The notes under the pieces: model-generated
Databases searched by the model: none
The model's input: only the letters and a program-made list of their open reading frames with translations
What the model was told of the DNA's origin: nothing
Made by a program: the position numbers and the translations under genes
Shown here: positions 53,668 to 64,000 of the stretch, piece by piece
Layout of the letters: each line of letters begins with the position of its first letter
How positions within the stretch are numbered: position 1 is the stretch's first letter
From: Harmothoe impar
Lineage: Eukaryota; Annelida; Polychaeta; Phyllodocida; Polynoidae
DNA: 64,000 bases
Assembly: GCA_947462335.1 (NCBI GenBank)
Contig: OX381707.1
Span: forward strand, 35,701,618-35,765,617
Direction: 5' to 3'

Positions 53668-55319
53668 CTGTGAGGGGAGAAATGTAAGTTGGTTTATTGC
53701 ATGGTTGCGTCGGCTTATCGTAGTGACCTGTATGATTAAGCGCCGGTCTTAGATAAGCGCCGGGTTTACAGCCTACTTACAGGCCATTGCGGTACATGTA
53801 CTATAGCCCTGTTTTGCGGTACTATGATAGCCACCCAAGGCCACCCAATTGAGTGACTTTGGTTGGGCGCAAGATGGGCACAGACTGACGCTAATTTGCT
53901 GATTGAAATGTTGTTTGTCCTCATGCACATACATTGTTGTATAGTGAAACCGGGAGCCAGTGTCACATCCATATCCGGTCCATACGCGTTCTCTTGTGGA
54001 ACCGTAACCGGAAGTGACGCTGGTTCTTCCCGTGTGCACCAGTAAGACAAACAATGGAAGATGGCACTGGCACGCACTAGCTACTAGTATTGTATTATCT
54101 ATATGATGTCATGAAGTACAGTACTAGTAGCTAGTCAGTAGTTCAGTAGTTCAATAATTATAGGCGCATGTGTCAGTGTAAAGGAATATACACATTTACC
54201 AATTTAGGATATGATATGACATCGTATATGAGCTGCATGGTGTGTTTACACGCCATCACTCTCAGATAACTACAGCACAATGACGTCCACCAATGTTGTT
54301 TGCTGCTATTTTAAGCAGTGCAATATGGTTATATGCCTTATTGTTGGTACTCAAAGCGATATACGACCCCATGTAGCATAGACGGTCAGTGCTTGGTTGG
54401 GCTTGGTTATAAGATAACATGATAAGACGGCCAATGTTTGCATGGTGTGGGGCCTATGGGTGGGGCTACTACCTCATATATACCTGATTGTTTACCTCTA
54501 ACCTGCCCCTAACGCTCTGACACCCCCGCCCACAGATTACCCTCTGTACCCCGACTCACCCTACCCCTTAGGAACACCAGATAAGCCGAGCCACTCCTGC
54601 TGACAAACGTAAGACAACCACGGCCATGGTTTGTCTCTGGCAGCGGTCTAGTCTGACCGGGTTTAGTTGCCGCAGTCGCCGGCAGGGGGAGTGGGGGTGT
54701 CACCAGGTCCTTTGACGCCCAATAAAGATGGCGGCCGGCGAGCTTCCGGTTTCAGCGCGCCGTCGCTGGCGTGATTTGTTAGGGTGATCTATATGCGCTG
54801 CCGACGGCGAACAGTGCGTCGAGAGGGCTGCCTGGAGCTAGATTAAGATTATGTCTACGCCAGAGCAAATGGAGAAATATACTCAGTATACCACCAACAT
54901 GATATAGTAAGAATAACATATACGGCATATATTCCATTCAACTTTACCAATTTGATCTCCTACATACTTCAATATATGCCAGGTTATGTGGTATATGCAT
55001 AGTGTCAGTCGCCCTGTCTCATGCACTATGTGGGCATCACAGTGTGCAAAGTTCTTCTGGGTTTTTTTTTGGTGTTTTTTTTCAAGTCAGATGGATAACT
55101 TCCCATGCACAGAGTTTATAACGCCATCATATTAAAAGAGATGCCTCTCGAGTAACACTCCTGCTACAGTGTTCATCAGTTAGTCAACATCTAAGGTAAA
55201 AGGTCGGGTCCTTGGTGACTGTTAGTATCGTTGGCTGTATTAACATTATATATATATATATATAGAAGTGATGGATAGGTACATCAGGGTGTGTGTGTAT
55301 GAGACTGATATGATGTGAC

Positions 55320-55760
55320 ACAGAATGGAGACGGAGCTGGTCGCGGTGAGCAGCTGCTTTAGATTATCCAGCCGTGCCTGGCTCCAACACCTTGCCCTCC
55401 GTGTGCCGCCATTACCCTAGTAGTCCCCTGTCTCTTGATCCCCCCACCTCCCCTACACACACACCACCTCATCCCTCCAGCGGACACCAAGGAGGGGAGT
55501 GTTTCGCATTACAGGACGTTACCGAGCTAGTGAGGACGGCTTGTGACACCTCCAGCAGAGGGCGACAATCCGACCCCGGGGTGAGCAGGTCGGCCCCCGG
55601 GGCGCTCTGAGCTGCTCACTCCGGCCCGCCGCGTCAACTTCACGGGTCGCCCAGCCGCGCTCCCCCGGCGCGCCGTGCCGGTGGCCGCTCGGCGTCGGCG
55701 CCCGCGCGCTGACCCGGCCTGTCGCTCTGCATCAGGCGCGGCTGGGTAGGACAGGCACTG
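55320..55760. promoter_or_regulatory. CpG island-like block inside intron 1
   Basis: From about 55540 the sequence becomes strongly GC- and CpG-rich (GGCGCGCCGTGCCGG, GGCGTCGGCGCCCGCGCGC). CCAGCAGAGGGCGA (55552-55565) matches the CTCF core at 13 of 14 positions. CCCCGG|GGTGAG at about 55575 resembles a splice donor on the + strand. It could be an alternative or antisense promoter. Confidence 0.35.
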
Positions 55761-57049
55761 GAGGAGGGTGGGTGTCGGACGGCGACCTGTGGTCAGCGGT
55801 CATGTGCGTCATTGTTCACCGACACCAAGCATGGCCCCCGGCGACAGCATTGACCACTGCCTCCTTCCCCTTTCTCCCCATTGGTGAGCTGACCACTCGA
55901 CCAGCACCCTCCTCCCTCCTCTCCAGCTTCATATGCACACTACAGCCAGCCCCAGCGCTGATTTGTTAGCTCTGTCCTATTCAGGTCAATTACCGAGACA
56001 GATTCCACACAGGGGAGTTGGGGCAATGCATGCTATTTACTCTATTGAAGAGAGTAGTGATAGCCGGGCTGATATTGGCAATTATTGGGAGTCTGTGTAG
56101 TGAAGCAGGTCTTATTGTTGTTATAGGTTACATGTCGACAGCAAATAAGACAAAAGAAAGGGTTGTCTGTATGGATCTACATTTGTTATGTTCTTATGTT
56201 TTTGAACGCATTGTGGTATGATTTTCATCAATATACCAATATGTAATAGGCCTATAATCTAGTTATAACCATCGCCTAGAAAATGGACCAATGGCGTTTT
56301 GGCACTTAGTAGCTTAGGATGCCTATTGTGGAACATTTGCAAAATGTAAATGACCGCTTTCAAGACTCCTCTTGGCAAAATTTAAAAAAAGAAAATATAT
56401 ACGAACATGCATCCCGGCTAACCATTCCTTATAAAGTGTATACGCCCTACCGCCTAATCAGTGTATGCATTTATGAATGTTTCCTATTCATAATACTAGA
56501 TAAGAAAAAAAAAATTGAGATATTAATCACATAGGCCAACAAAACGATTTGACAGCACAATTACAAACCTGCTGCAATTGATCCGTTTATAAGCACACAT
56601 TGTGTGAGGAAAATGTAATTGTATGGCTCAATAGAACCCGCATATGAGGGGGATATAATAATCCCACTTTAAATTTAATACCAGAAAAAGTTCTATAATG
56701 TCAAAAAAAGAGGAGGTGATATGCTCTCTTTTACGGTGAATTGATCTGCATTGTGATTGTGTGGTATGCATTAACTTTAAGTTACTCCTGCCGTCACCAA
56801 GTCTACTCCCGAAGAAACCTATCCGTGAATGATTAAGCATTGTTTATGTGTTTTAAATAACCTTAATATAGACTATTATTGTACGCTTTGAACCGGAGGC
56901 ATGTTTATGGGCTATGTTGAGGTCGGATGAGGAAATGTTTCCAATTTTTACCAATTTCCATATCGCCGCCCCGACAACACTGCTTGTCGCCTAAACGATT
57001 CTAAATTGGGGGGTCTGGCGTCCCCAGCCCCCTATGTTCCACCGCAATT

Positions 57050-57380
57050 TTGCGCCTGGGGGTTGAGGGTTGGGTGTCTCCCCCCCCCCTCCACCAATTA
57101 CCCTCCCCCTCCCTCCCCCACCTTTCTACTGTCTCTGTGTGCCCGACCCCGTGTTTAATGGAGCGTGACAATTAGATTAGCCGGCGGTAATCCAAGCCCA
57201 ATTCTAGCCTCCTTCCCCTATTAAAATGATTGCTTTAATTCACACATGTAGTCGGCTATTAGCGCCATGGAGGCCGACCTGGTTGTCGGGTAATCACCTC
57301 AATATGCCGCCGTCCGCGGCGCTCTAGTCGCCGCACCCACCCACCGCTTAGAAGGAAGCGACCACCCCCTCCTCCCACTC
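57050..57380. other. Candidate intronic regulatory block
   Basis: C-rich low complexity (57080-57120) followed by non-repetitive GACAATTAGATTAGCCGGCG, CCTATTAAAATGATTGC and a CpG-rich run (57295-57345). Confidence 0.25.
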
Positions 57381-59307
57381 CCATGCAGCTAACTGCTCTT
57401 TTTGGGGCTGGGCTTGGTGTGATGGAAATGTATTCAAAGGAGCAACACTGTAGCTTCTTTCTTTGTGTCATTTCTATAGACACTAATGGTGTATTCTTGT
57501 TGGGGATAGGAGAAGATCGGATGTGGAATAACATCAAAAAGATTAAGAAGCATAGTCTATATTGTAGCCTTTAAGTGCTGTAACTTACTGTTATAGCACC
57601 AGCGGTCTACAATAGCATTGTCAAAGCTTAAGTAGCAAGGGCAGCCACTATCCGTGTTCCCATCACCCTCAACAGGCACACTGAATGAAGAGCGACAATC
57701 AAAGTCCACAAAAACGGTGAGCCGAAAATAAACACTTGGGGGCGGCAGAAAAAAAACGAGATAGAGCGCAATGCTGGCATGGAGCTGCTCAGTATATTGT
57801 GGGTTGTATCTCTCAGCGGCAGGCACATGCCATGGCTAGAAGCTGCTCGGGAGCTGCTCTTAACCTCATTAGGGCCTGGTATATGGATAGTGAGCGACTG
57901 GGATCTGCTCACAGTTCTATATATAGTTATATGTCTAACGTTCTGAGTAGCTCGACCCACCGCTAACACATCCCCATAGTCTGTACATATAAAGAGATTA
58001 CAGAGGCAGGACTCAAGGGTCACACACTCACACGTACAAATGTATACGCCTCACAACGTGCGCTTTGTTCGCGCGCCCATCGTCAAGGCAATCTCGTGCG
58101 ATATCGCCACATCTCGTACGATCCCGTGGTGAAAACGGACTGCCAGCGAAACAAAACAAAGGCTAGAGTGGCGGGCAGTGATGGTGGGAGGTGGACAGGG
58201 TGGCTATCAAGGCTATAGATTGTCCTGTTGAAAGTTTCACAAGGGTCTCGTGGGTGGGTGTGTCGGGGACAAAATACATAGCATGGCAACTGTCTGTCTG
58301 TCTGTGTGTATTCTGGGAGTGCTGAGGGTGTGGGACAATGAAAGAATAAACCCTTGTTTGTATTGGATCATTTGGTTTGGCAACATCAGTATTACAATGC
58401 CCTGCAGATCATACTGACAGATTATTGGTGTTCTATCCATTAACCTACTCAATATAAAACGCTGTGAGCCACACATATCGCAGCTTAGTAAAATCACAGG
58501 CGTCGCTTTAATTTACCAGTAAACTGGGAATGCGACCGGGGAATGCTGTTGTTTCCCCGTGTTATTGTCACGATCAATGTTCTCGGGAATATAGTAAAAT
58601 GAGTACTCCAATTCTAACATATATATAACATGGACTTGGAAAAAGGACCTGAATCCACCCTGCACTAAGGGCCCTTTTTGCAGATCGTGCCACATATAGG
58701 GAAGTATAGCAAGGGGGAAGCTCAATGATCCATTATAGATAGTAAGTGCATGGTATCCAGTAGAATTTACTGTAGTTCAGCTTTATAGTATAGATGTACA
58801 TAGATGCTGCTAGATTTCCTATAATAAAATCGACACTTACATACAGTATATCCTCTGTACATCTGTTCCTACAAAGATCAACTAACTATAATTATATAAA
58901 TACCAATTGTCTCATGGAAGCATTGATATTTGAGACAAAGAAACTGGGGCGTCTCTGCCGCATGCAGCAACACCGATTAGATCCATCTCAACATGAATGC
59001 GGAGTGTCCTTAATTCTGTAACTTAATAATTGGGTGCCGTACCTCAATGATTCATAAGGATGAGGCCATGATGCATCACATATCCCACTAACGACAGACG
59101 CCCACACGTGTATTAGCTGCATCATTCTGTCATTGAGGGTTTACAAATGCATTTACACATATATACATGCATTGTATCATATATGTTTCTAGATGGAAAA
59201 TCCACCCAGAGCATTTCACTCCAAGATACACATGCAATACTGTGTTTTTTTTATGGAAACATTCATATCGAGCCTATAAACGTCACTAAACATTGGTCTA
59301 CTCCAAA

Positions 59308-59487
59308 GGCCTAAAGACTAACCCAGCCTACCCTATTTTTTACCCTAACGTTTTTGGGCCCTTTTGAAAAGTATAAAATTTACTAAATTATCCGGATAAG
59401 ATTGTAAAAGAAAATCAAATCGACCTATAACTACTCTACATTTTGGGTCCATGTTTAATACATGAACACAATTTTTTTTTATTGGCC
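59308..59487. mobile_element. Degraded GGCC-ended miniature element
   Basis: Between GGCCTAAAG and TTTATTGGCC, with ACCCAGCCTACCCTA, CGTTTTTGGGCCC and CATTTTGGGTCCATG blocks resembling 11149-11376 in layout. Confidence 0.5.
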
Positions 59488-60806
59488 TCATAATGTCTTA
59501 AAATAGATTTAACTGCGTTCTACTTCCGTGTCAATAGACTGTATTGGCACCGATAAAAGAGGCAGGGAAGTGGCCAGCATCCCTTTGTCGTAGTCTTCTG
59601 TCATTCAAGGACATTTAAAATGGTCGGCCCTTGGTGGCACTCTTCTCCCTAAGTGGGGGTTGAGTGAAGGGTGAAGTAGTCTTATTGTTGTCTATTTAAC
59701 AATTTCAGGCTTGTTTCCCCGACTGTCTTGTGAACAGGGTGTATTTATAGACAGATTGGGGAGGTCCCCAACCCTGGATGCCACAAGGCCATTTTGTACG
59801 CGCGTTGAAGTCTATAAAACAGAGGCACTGCCTTTTGTTACGCACCCTGCCCTATCGTGGGTTTGAACAGACTGAAACTGTTTAAACCGCAGACTGTTGA
59901 CGCTCACAGAAGAGAGTTTCATATACTCATTGCCCTATTGTTAAGAAAATTTGAATTTCAAAGTTGATTCTGATGTGTTCCCACGTGTACTACAGTGGTG
60001 ATCAATGTGAAATGATGACATATTGCCCCCAAGGCAATACAAGCTACTATATTTAAATGTACATACATAGCTTTTATTTGGTCAACACATGCTCTCTGCA
60101 CAGCACTATGTAGGTGCAATGACCCTTTGTTAAAACTGCATTTTGATTTCCAAGTATGAGCACGCGATTGTGGAGTAAATGATTGATGGCCTAGGGCAAC
60201 ACGGGCGGTATACATGTATGTGGACTCTATATAAAGGCCAAATTTGTATACAATATGCTTGCGCCCAAGGACTCAGCAATTATGAGACTATTGCATGACC
60301 ATTGAGTTACAGTCAGGACAACGCAAAATCATTTTTGATGACATTGCTTTCTATAAGCATTAGCTTTGTGACTCGGAGGCTCAAGCCCTGGGGACATCAA
60401 GAGGATTGGACGTGGACAACATAGGGGTCACCCGGGGTGATCTCTATAGGAAAGAACCAGGAAGGTGACTGGGACTGTCCACTTCTAACATCTACCAAAT
60501 CAATCTGAGTGCAGTGAGCTGCTCGCCATTACATACCTCTCATGCCACGAGCAGCTCTCCAGAGCCTACACGCTCTATATACAGTAAAGAGCAACTCCAA
60601 TGTTGGAGGTTGGACAAATATATAGGCTTGGTAAATAGTTAAAGCTTGTACTAAGGAGACAGTCGTTAAGGCGGGATGGCCGGAGGGGTTGACCACGAGG
60701 TCCCAGTGGGTGGACACTGAGTGGACACTGAGTGGACAGGAGGGGGGGGGTGGCGTGTGGCGTGGCTGACCTCAGGGCTGCCATGACGACCAGGGTCACC
60801 TTGCAT

Positions 60807-61016
60807 TAACCCTTTGTTGTCATGATACACGAATGAATCCCTGGTGAGTAACTCGACAGTGCTGCCTTTTTCTTGCAGCATGCCGACCACACTCTTGAAG
60901 CGTCGGCATGCTGCATGGATGCAGCACTGGCCAGTAGACTCGCCCGTGCTGCATTCGTCCGTCATAGGGACCAAGGCTTTTGCACTTCAAGAATCATGCG
61001 GCCCTTAAAGAGTTAA
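60807..61016. mobile_element. TTAA-type miniature element, best-bordered copy
   Basis: Bounded by TTAACCCTTT (60807) and AAAGAGTTAA (61016). The interior has GGTGAGTAACTCGACAGTGC and an inverted CGGCATGCTGCA pair. Supports a TTAA target. Confidence 0.65.
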
Positions 61017-62554
61017 TGTGTGACGGACACCATCAGACTGACCAGCGCCTTATTGTTTCTCTATCATCCTTCATAAGTGTTTCCATCATGTGAATAGTTA
61101 TATCATGTTTTGCTCTAGGCACAGATACTATACATGCATGATATATATAATGTCTTCGAAATATCATAATTCAATGCATGTATTCATATTTATAATCTAG
61201 CGCCAATGGATCCATATACCCTCCAACCACTACTAGTATATATCCATGTAACATTTATTTCTCTTGCTATTGTGGGCATTCCACGTTTCCTTGTGATTAA
61301 CAATTCGAACAATATATTATCCATTATGATTTAGTGTTACGGTGGTACTGATATGTAAGTACACGTGTTGTTTTCGTAAACATTAATGCACTTTCACAAT
61401 ACATTAACACATTGTGAAGAGAGGTTTGAAAAATCCTGACCAGCCATCGTGCATGGGTTTTAGAGCAGAGATAATTTTGCATAGATTAACAAAATGATCA
61501 AGGGGTGCTTACTTTCTCTGTTGGGTCTGATCTGGTGGATATTGCCTTCCCCCGTCATTACTGATAGGTCAAGATAGCCTAAGAAAAATGACAAAAAACA
61601 AATTTCACACGTCAAAATGGTACTGATTTACATATTAATGATTATTGGTATACAATTGGTAAGGTAATCAGAGATCACAAGGGGATATCGGCTTATATTA
61701 ATTAAAATGAAGACATAACAATTCATGTAAGTAGTATAAGAAATATGTTTTACTTTTCCATTATTTCTTTTCCTTTTCCTCCTTTTTTGTTATCGATTAT
61801 CTTATAGGATCGCCCATGCATATTACTGACACACTCGCTGATGTGGTAGTTATGTCTCAATTGCATTCTGGATTTTGGACCTGCTGTGAGTAAGGAACAT
61901 CTGTGTAGACGACAAAGGCTTGGGAATTCCCATTTATTTTCTCGGGACAGGGGCTGTATAGGCTTTACATGTACACTAACTTGACCCGCGCCATTGCCTT
62001 TCCAGGAACCTAGCTGTAACATTTGGTCTTCCCTTTACATGTATATACACTTAACGTAAGAGAAAATGTAATGTGGCACACTTCAGTACACAAAGGGCAT
62101 ATATCTACATTGATAGACTGAGCCCTTTATATATACCATCTATATAGCTCAAAAAAAATCAAGGTATTATTTTTCGAACTGAACATAATGTTATGCGCTC
62201 AGGAGCATTTTTGATCTACAGAATTTTATCTAAATTAAGGGGAATATTGTTATAAATATTAGGATTGATTTCAGATGTAAGTCTCCCCCTGTAAATTTAA
62301 TATCATCACTGCAATGAGGAAATCGGGAACATGTGACGGTGCATGTTATAAGTATAGTCTTGTTTTACCGTACATACGGATTTATGTCTGATTTGAATCA
62401 GGAAGTTCTTTTAAAGTTATGACATATCCTTCTACACCCGGATTTATGAGAATATGTACCAAACTGAAAGCGGGCGTTATAACAATACCAAGTCTATACA
62501 TACATGCATATATACATGAAAGAGGCGGATTTAGATGTGTAATATAAAACTGAC

Positions 62555-63596
62555 CTGTGAGCCGGTCCTTCCTGTCCTGCATCCAGGGGAACATGAGGGG
62601 TGAGAAGCCCAGGTGGGAGCCCAGCGCCATGGGGCGGTGCGCCGGTACTTTGATCACCCCCGCCATCCCTGGGGGCAACATGCCGGGCGGAAGTTGCCCT
62701 CCGCCCCCATGGCCTGCCGCCTCGGGCCCGCCGCCGGGCGAGTAGGGCGGGCCATGCGCCGACGGGTGCGGCAGGTGCGCCGGGGGAGGGTGGTGCGGTT
62801 GGCCGCCGTTGACGCCTGTAGCGCCGTGGAGATGAGCTGGCGGCGGGCTGAAGCCAGCCGCGAGAGGGGGGAGGCCGTAGGGCGGCACGCGCGGCGTCGC
62901 GGCGGCGGAGGCGGCAGAGGCGGGCGGCAGATTATTGCCGTTGACGTCTCCCCCCGCGCGCGCCGACCGCGACCCGCTGGGAGGTTCGCTACTCAGTATC
63001 CGGCTGATGCCGAAGGACAACTTAGCGGAGGAGTCAGTGGAGCTGCTTGTGGTGGAGCTGCTCGTGGTGGTGGGCGGCGAGGTGTTGTTATTGTCTTTGT
63101 CTGACACCTCGTGCGGCGACGACGGCGAGCCGCGCCCGTTTTTATTGTGTAACAAGGCATTGTTGTTGTTGTTGATGTGGTGCTGTTGTTGTTGATGGTG
63201 GTGGTGGAAGTTGGGGTGGAGTCCACTATAGTGGTGGCCATTGTGGTGGTGCCCATTTTGGTGGTGGTGGTGATTGTGGTGCGGGTAGCTGCTGTAGTAA
63301 CGCGCATGCTGAAGGTGGTGGTGGTGGTTGCGTTGGCGGAATCGCTCTTCCGCTTCCGCCTCGTCGTCGTCTACATCGTCGGCACTTCCGGCGCCGCTAC
63401 TGCAGCGCGAGTCGGGACGCGACCGACCGGAAGACGCCAAGGACGCTGGAGAGCGCGCAGGCGACGCTGGGACGGGTGACGTCGACGGTGAAGGGTTCTC
63501 CACGTCGACGTCAGATTGGCAGTCGTCGGACATTGCGGCGTCCGACATGGCGACGTCTGGTAAGGCAGCGGCGGAACGTCGCTCAACGTCCGTCAT
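62555..63596 (-). CDS. Tlx: TLX homeobox gene, exon 1 (N-terminal coding exon)
   Basis: Starts at ATG 63596 (MTDVERRSAAALPD); an in-frame TGA at 63672-63674 with no ATG between supports this start, although the context is weak. Acidic/Ser-rich N-terminus, then a His/Asn/Gln-rich tract at about 91-150 (CAC/CAT and CAG triplets). An eh1 motif, LSFGISRIL, at 193-201 matches the TLX Groucho-binding motif (FGIDQIL). A Pro/Gly/Ala-rich region follows, then GVIKVPAHRP (313-322) and FPWMQDRKDRLT before the donor, both present in vertebrate TLX. It ends one base into a Val codon (phase 1). The total product over three exons is 499 residues, longer than vertebrate TLX (about 285-330) because of the low-complexity inserts. 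Confidence 0.95.
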
Positions 63597-64000
63597 CAAT
63601 ACGTCGCTTGTGAAATTTATTCCTGGTTTGATATGCAGGAATTGTGAAATAGCACATTCACAATGATCTAATCACCGAGCAATCCAGGAATAGCTCAAAT
63701 AACAGGGAGACATAAGACTCCACCAACTCGATAACTATTTATAGATGTCCACGCAGTGCCCTGTTTCTCTGTAAATAACCTGAAATTAAGTGACGCGTCT
63801 TTTTATGTTCCAATGTGGTACTTAATTCCAAGAATATATCAAACCACTTGGGTAGAAAGTAAGTGTGGTCTCTGCTAGCCACATTGTTCCTGTCCAATGG
63901 CCCTTATCCCTGAAGTACACGACGTCCTTTAGGATGGCTCATTTGTAGAGACTGAGACAACCCAGACAAACTGCAGTAGTGTGGGTCCCACCTGTAAACA
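63597..64000 (-). other. TLX 5' UTR / upstream region
   Basis: No TATA box recognised. Moderately AT-rich sequence; the transcription start cannot be placed. Window ends here. Confidence 0.4.

Larger units (their letters stand above)
53668..62554 (-). other. TLX intron 1 (8.9 kb)
   Basis: GTCAGT donor at 62554 to CACAG acceptor at 53668. No additional coding exon recognised. A segment near 54727-54760 combines AAGATGGCGGC (YY1-type) with CTTCCGGTT (ETS-type). Other listed content: a CpG-rich block and miniature elements. Stretches such as 53680-54700, 55761-57050, 57400-59300 and 61020-62500 hold nothing I recognise. Confidence 0.85.

Noticed and set aside
62557..63666. Plus-strand ORFs antisense to TLX exon 1 (Arg-, Gly- or Val-rich)
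   Set aside because: GC-rich and His/Gln triplet repeats of the real exon read backwards; exon 1 has family motifs and splice sites, the antisense frames have none.
1..64000. CRISPR array, prokaryotic operon, or bacterial virus
   Set aside because: Spliced homeobox gene, long introns, eukaryotic transposons and microsatellites show an animal genome; no direct-repeat/spacer array is present.

Overview
The window is eukaryotic, non-vertebrate animal DNA. It has spliced exons with GT-AG borders, very long introns, dense miniature transposons, and most strikingly a well-conserved TLX-class homeobox gene. Deep TLX conservation, CTCF/NRF1-type motifs and a DR5 retinoid-type array would suit an invertebrate deuterostome such as amphioxus. 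The species is my guess and cannot be settled from the sequence.

Layout. (1) 1-4973: right-hand part of a Polinton/Maverick virus-like transposon on the + strand. It holds an integrase with chromodomain (cut by the window edge), a penton-like minor capsid protein, a small basic virion protein, a double jelly-roll major capsid protein, an adenain-like protease and a small Cys-rich overlapping ORF, then a terminal inverted repeat (TIR). (2) 4974-19172: gene-poor DNA with a CpG-rich CTCF/NRF1-like cluster, a 5'-truncated non-LTR reverse transcriptase, several miniature inverted-repeat elements, and a composite element holding three tRNA-like Pol III modules. (3) 19308-29215: a complete 9.9 kb element with 6-bp target duplications (TTCGGA). 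Its left end is identical to the Polinton's right end for 87 bases, yet I recognise no Polinton structural or replication gene in it. Its cargo is a protein with two death-domain-like folds, a pair of inverted, diverged but intact copies of an unrecognised 260-residue protein, and a broken ORF. Its left end is packed with CArG-ETS-CRE, AP-1, octamer and E-box motifs; its right end has four E2F-type and several E-box motifs. It looks like a non-autonomous satellite of a Polinton carrying apoptosis- or immune-signalling cargo, and is the most notable system here. (4) 29334-64000: the TLX homeobox gene on the - strand, three coding exons (62555-63596, 53451-53667, 31525-31765), 499 codons before the stop, with introns of about 8.9 and 21.7 kb. 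The introns contain more miniature elements, microsatellites, a CpG-rich segment, CTCF-like sites and non-repetitive GC-rich stretches that may be enhancers.

How parts relate: the Polinton genes form a virion morphogenesis block (capsid, protease, integrase). The second element shares its ends and so could be moved by the same integrase while carrying death-fold genes under virus-like enhancers. TLX is the only host protein-coding gene I can support.
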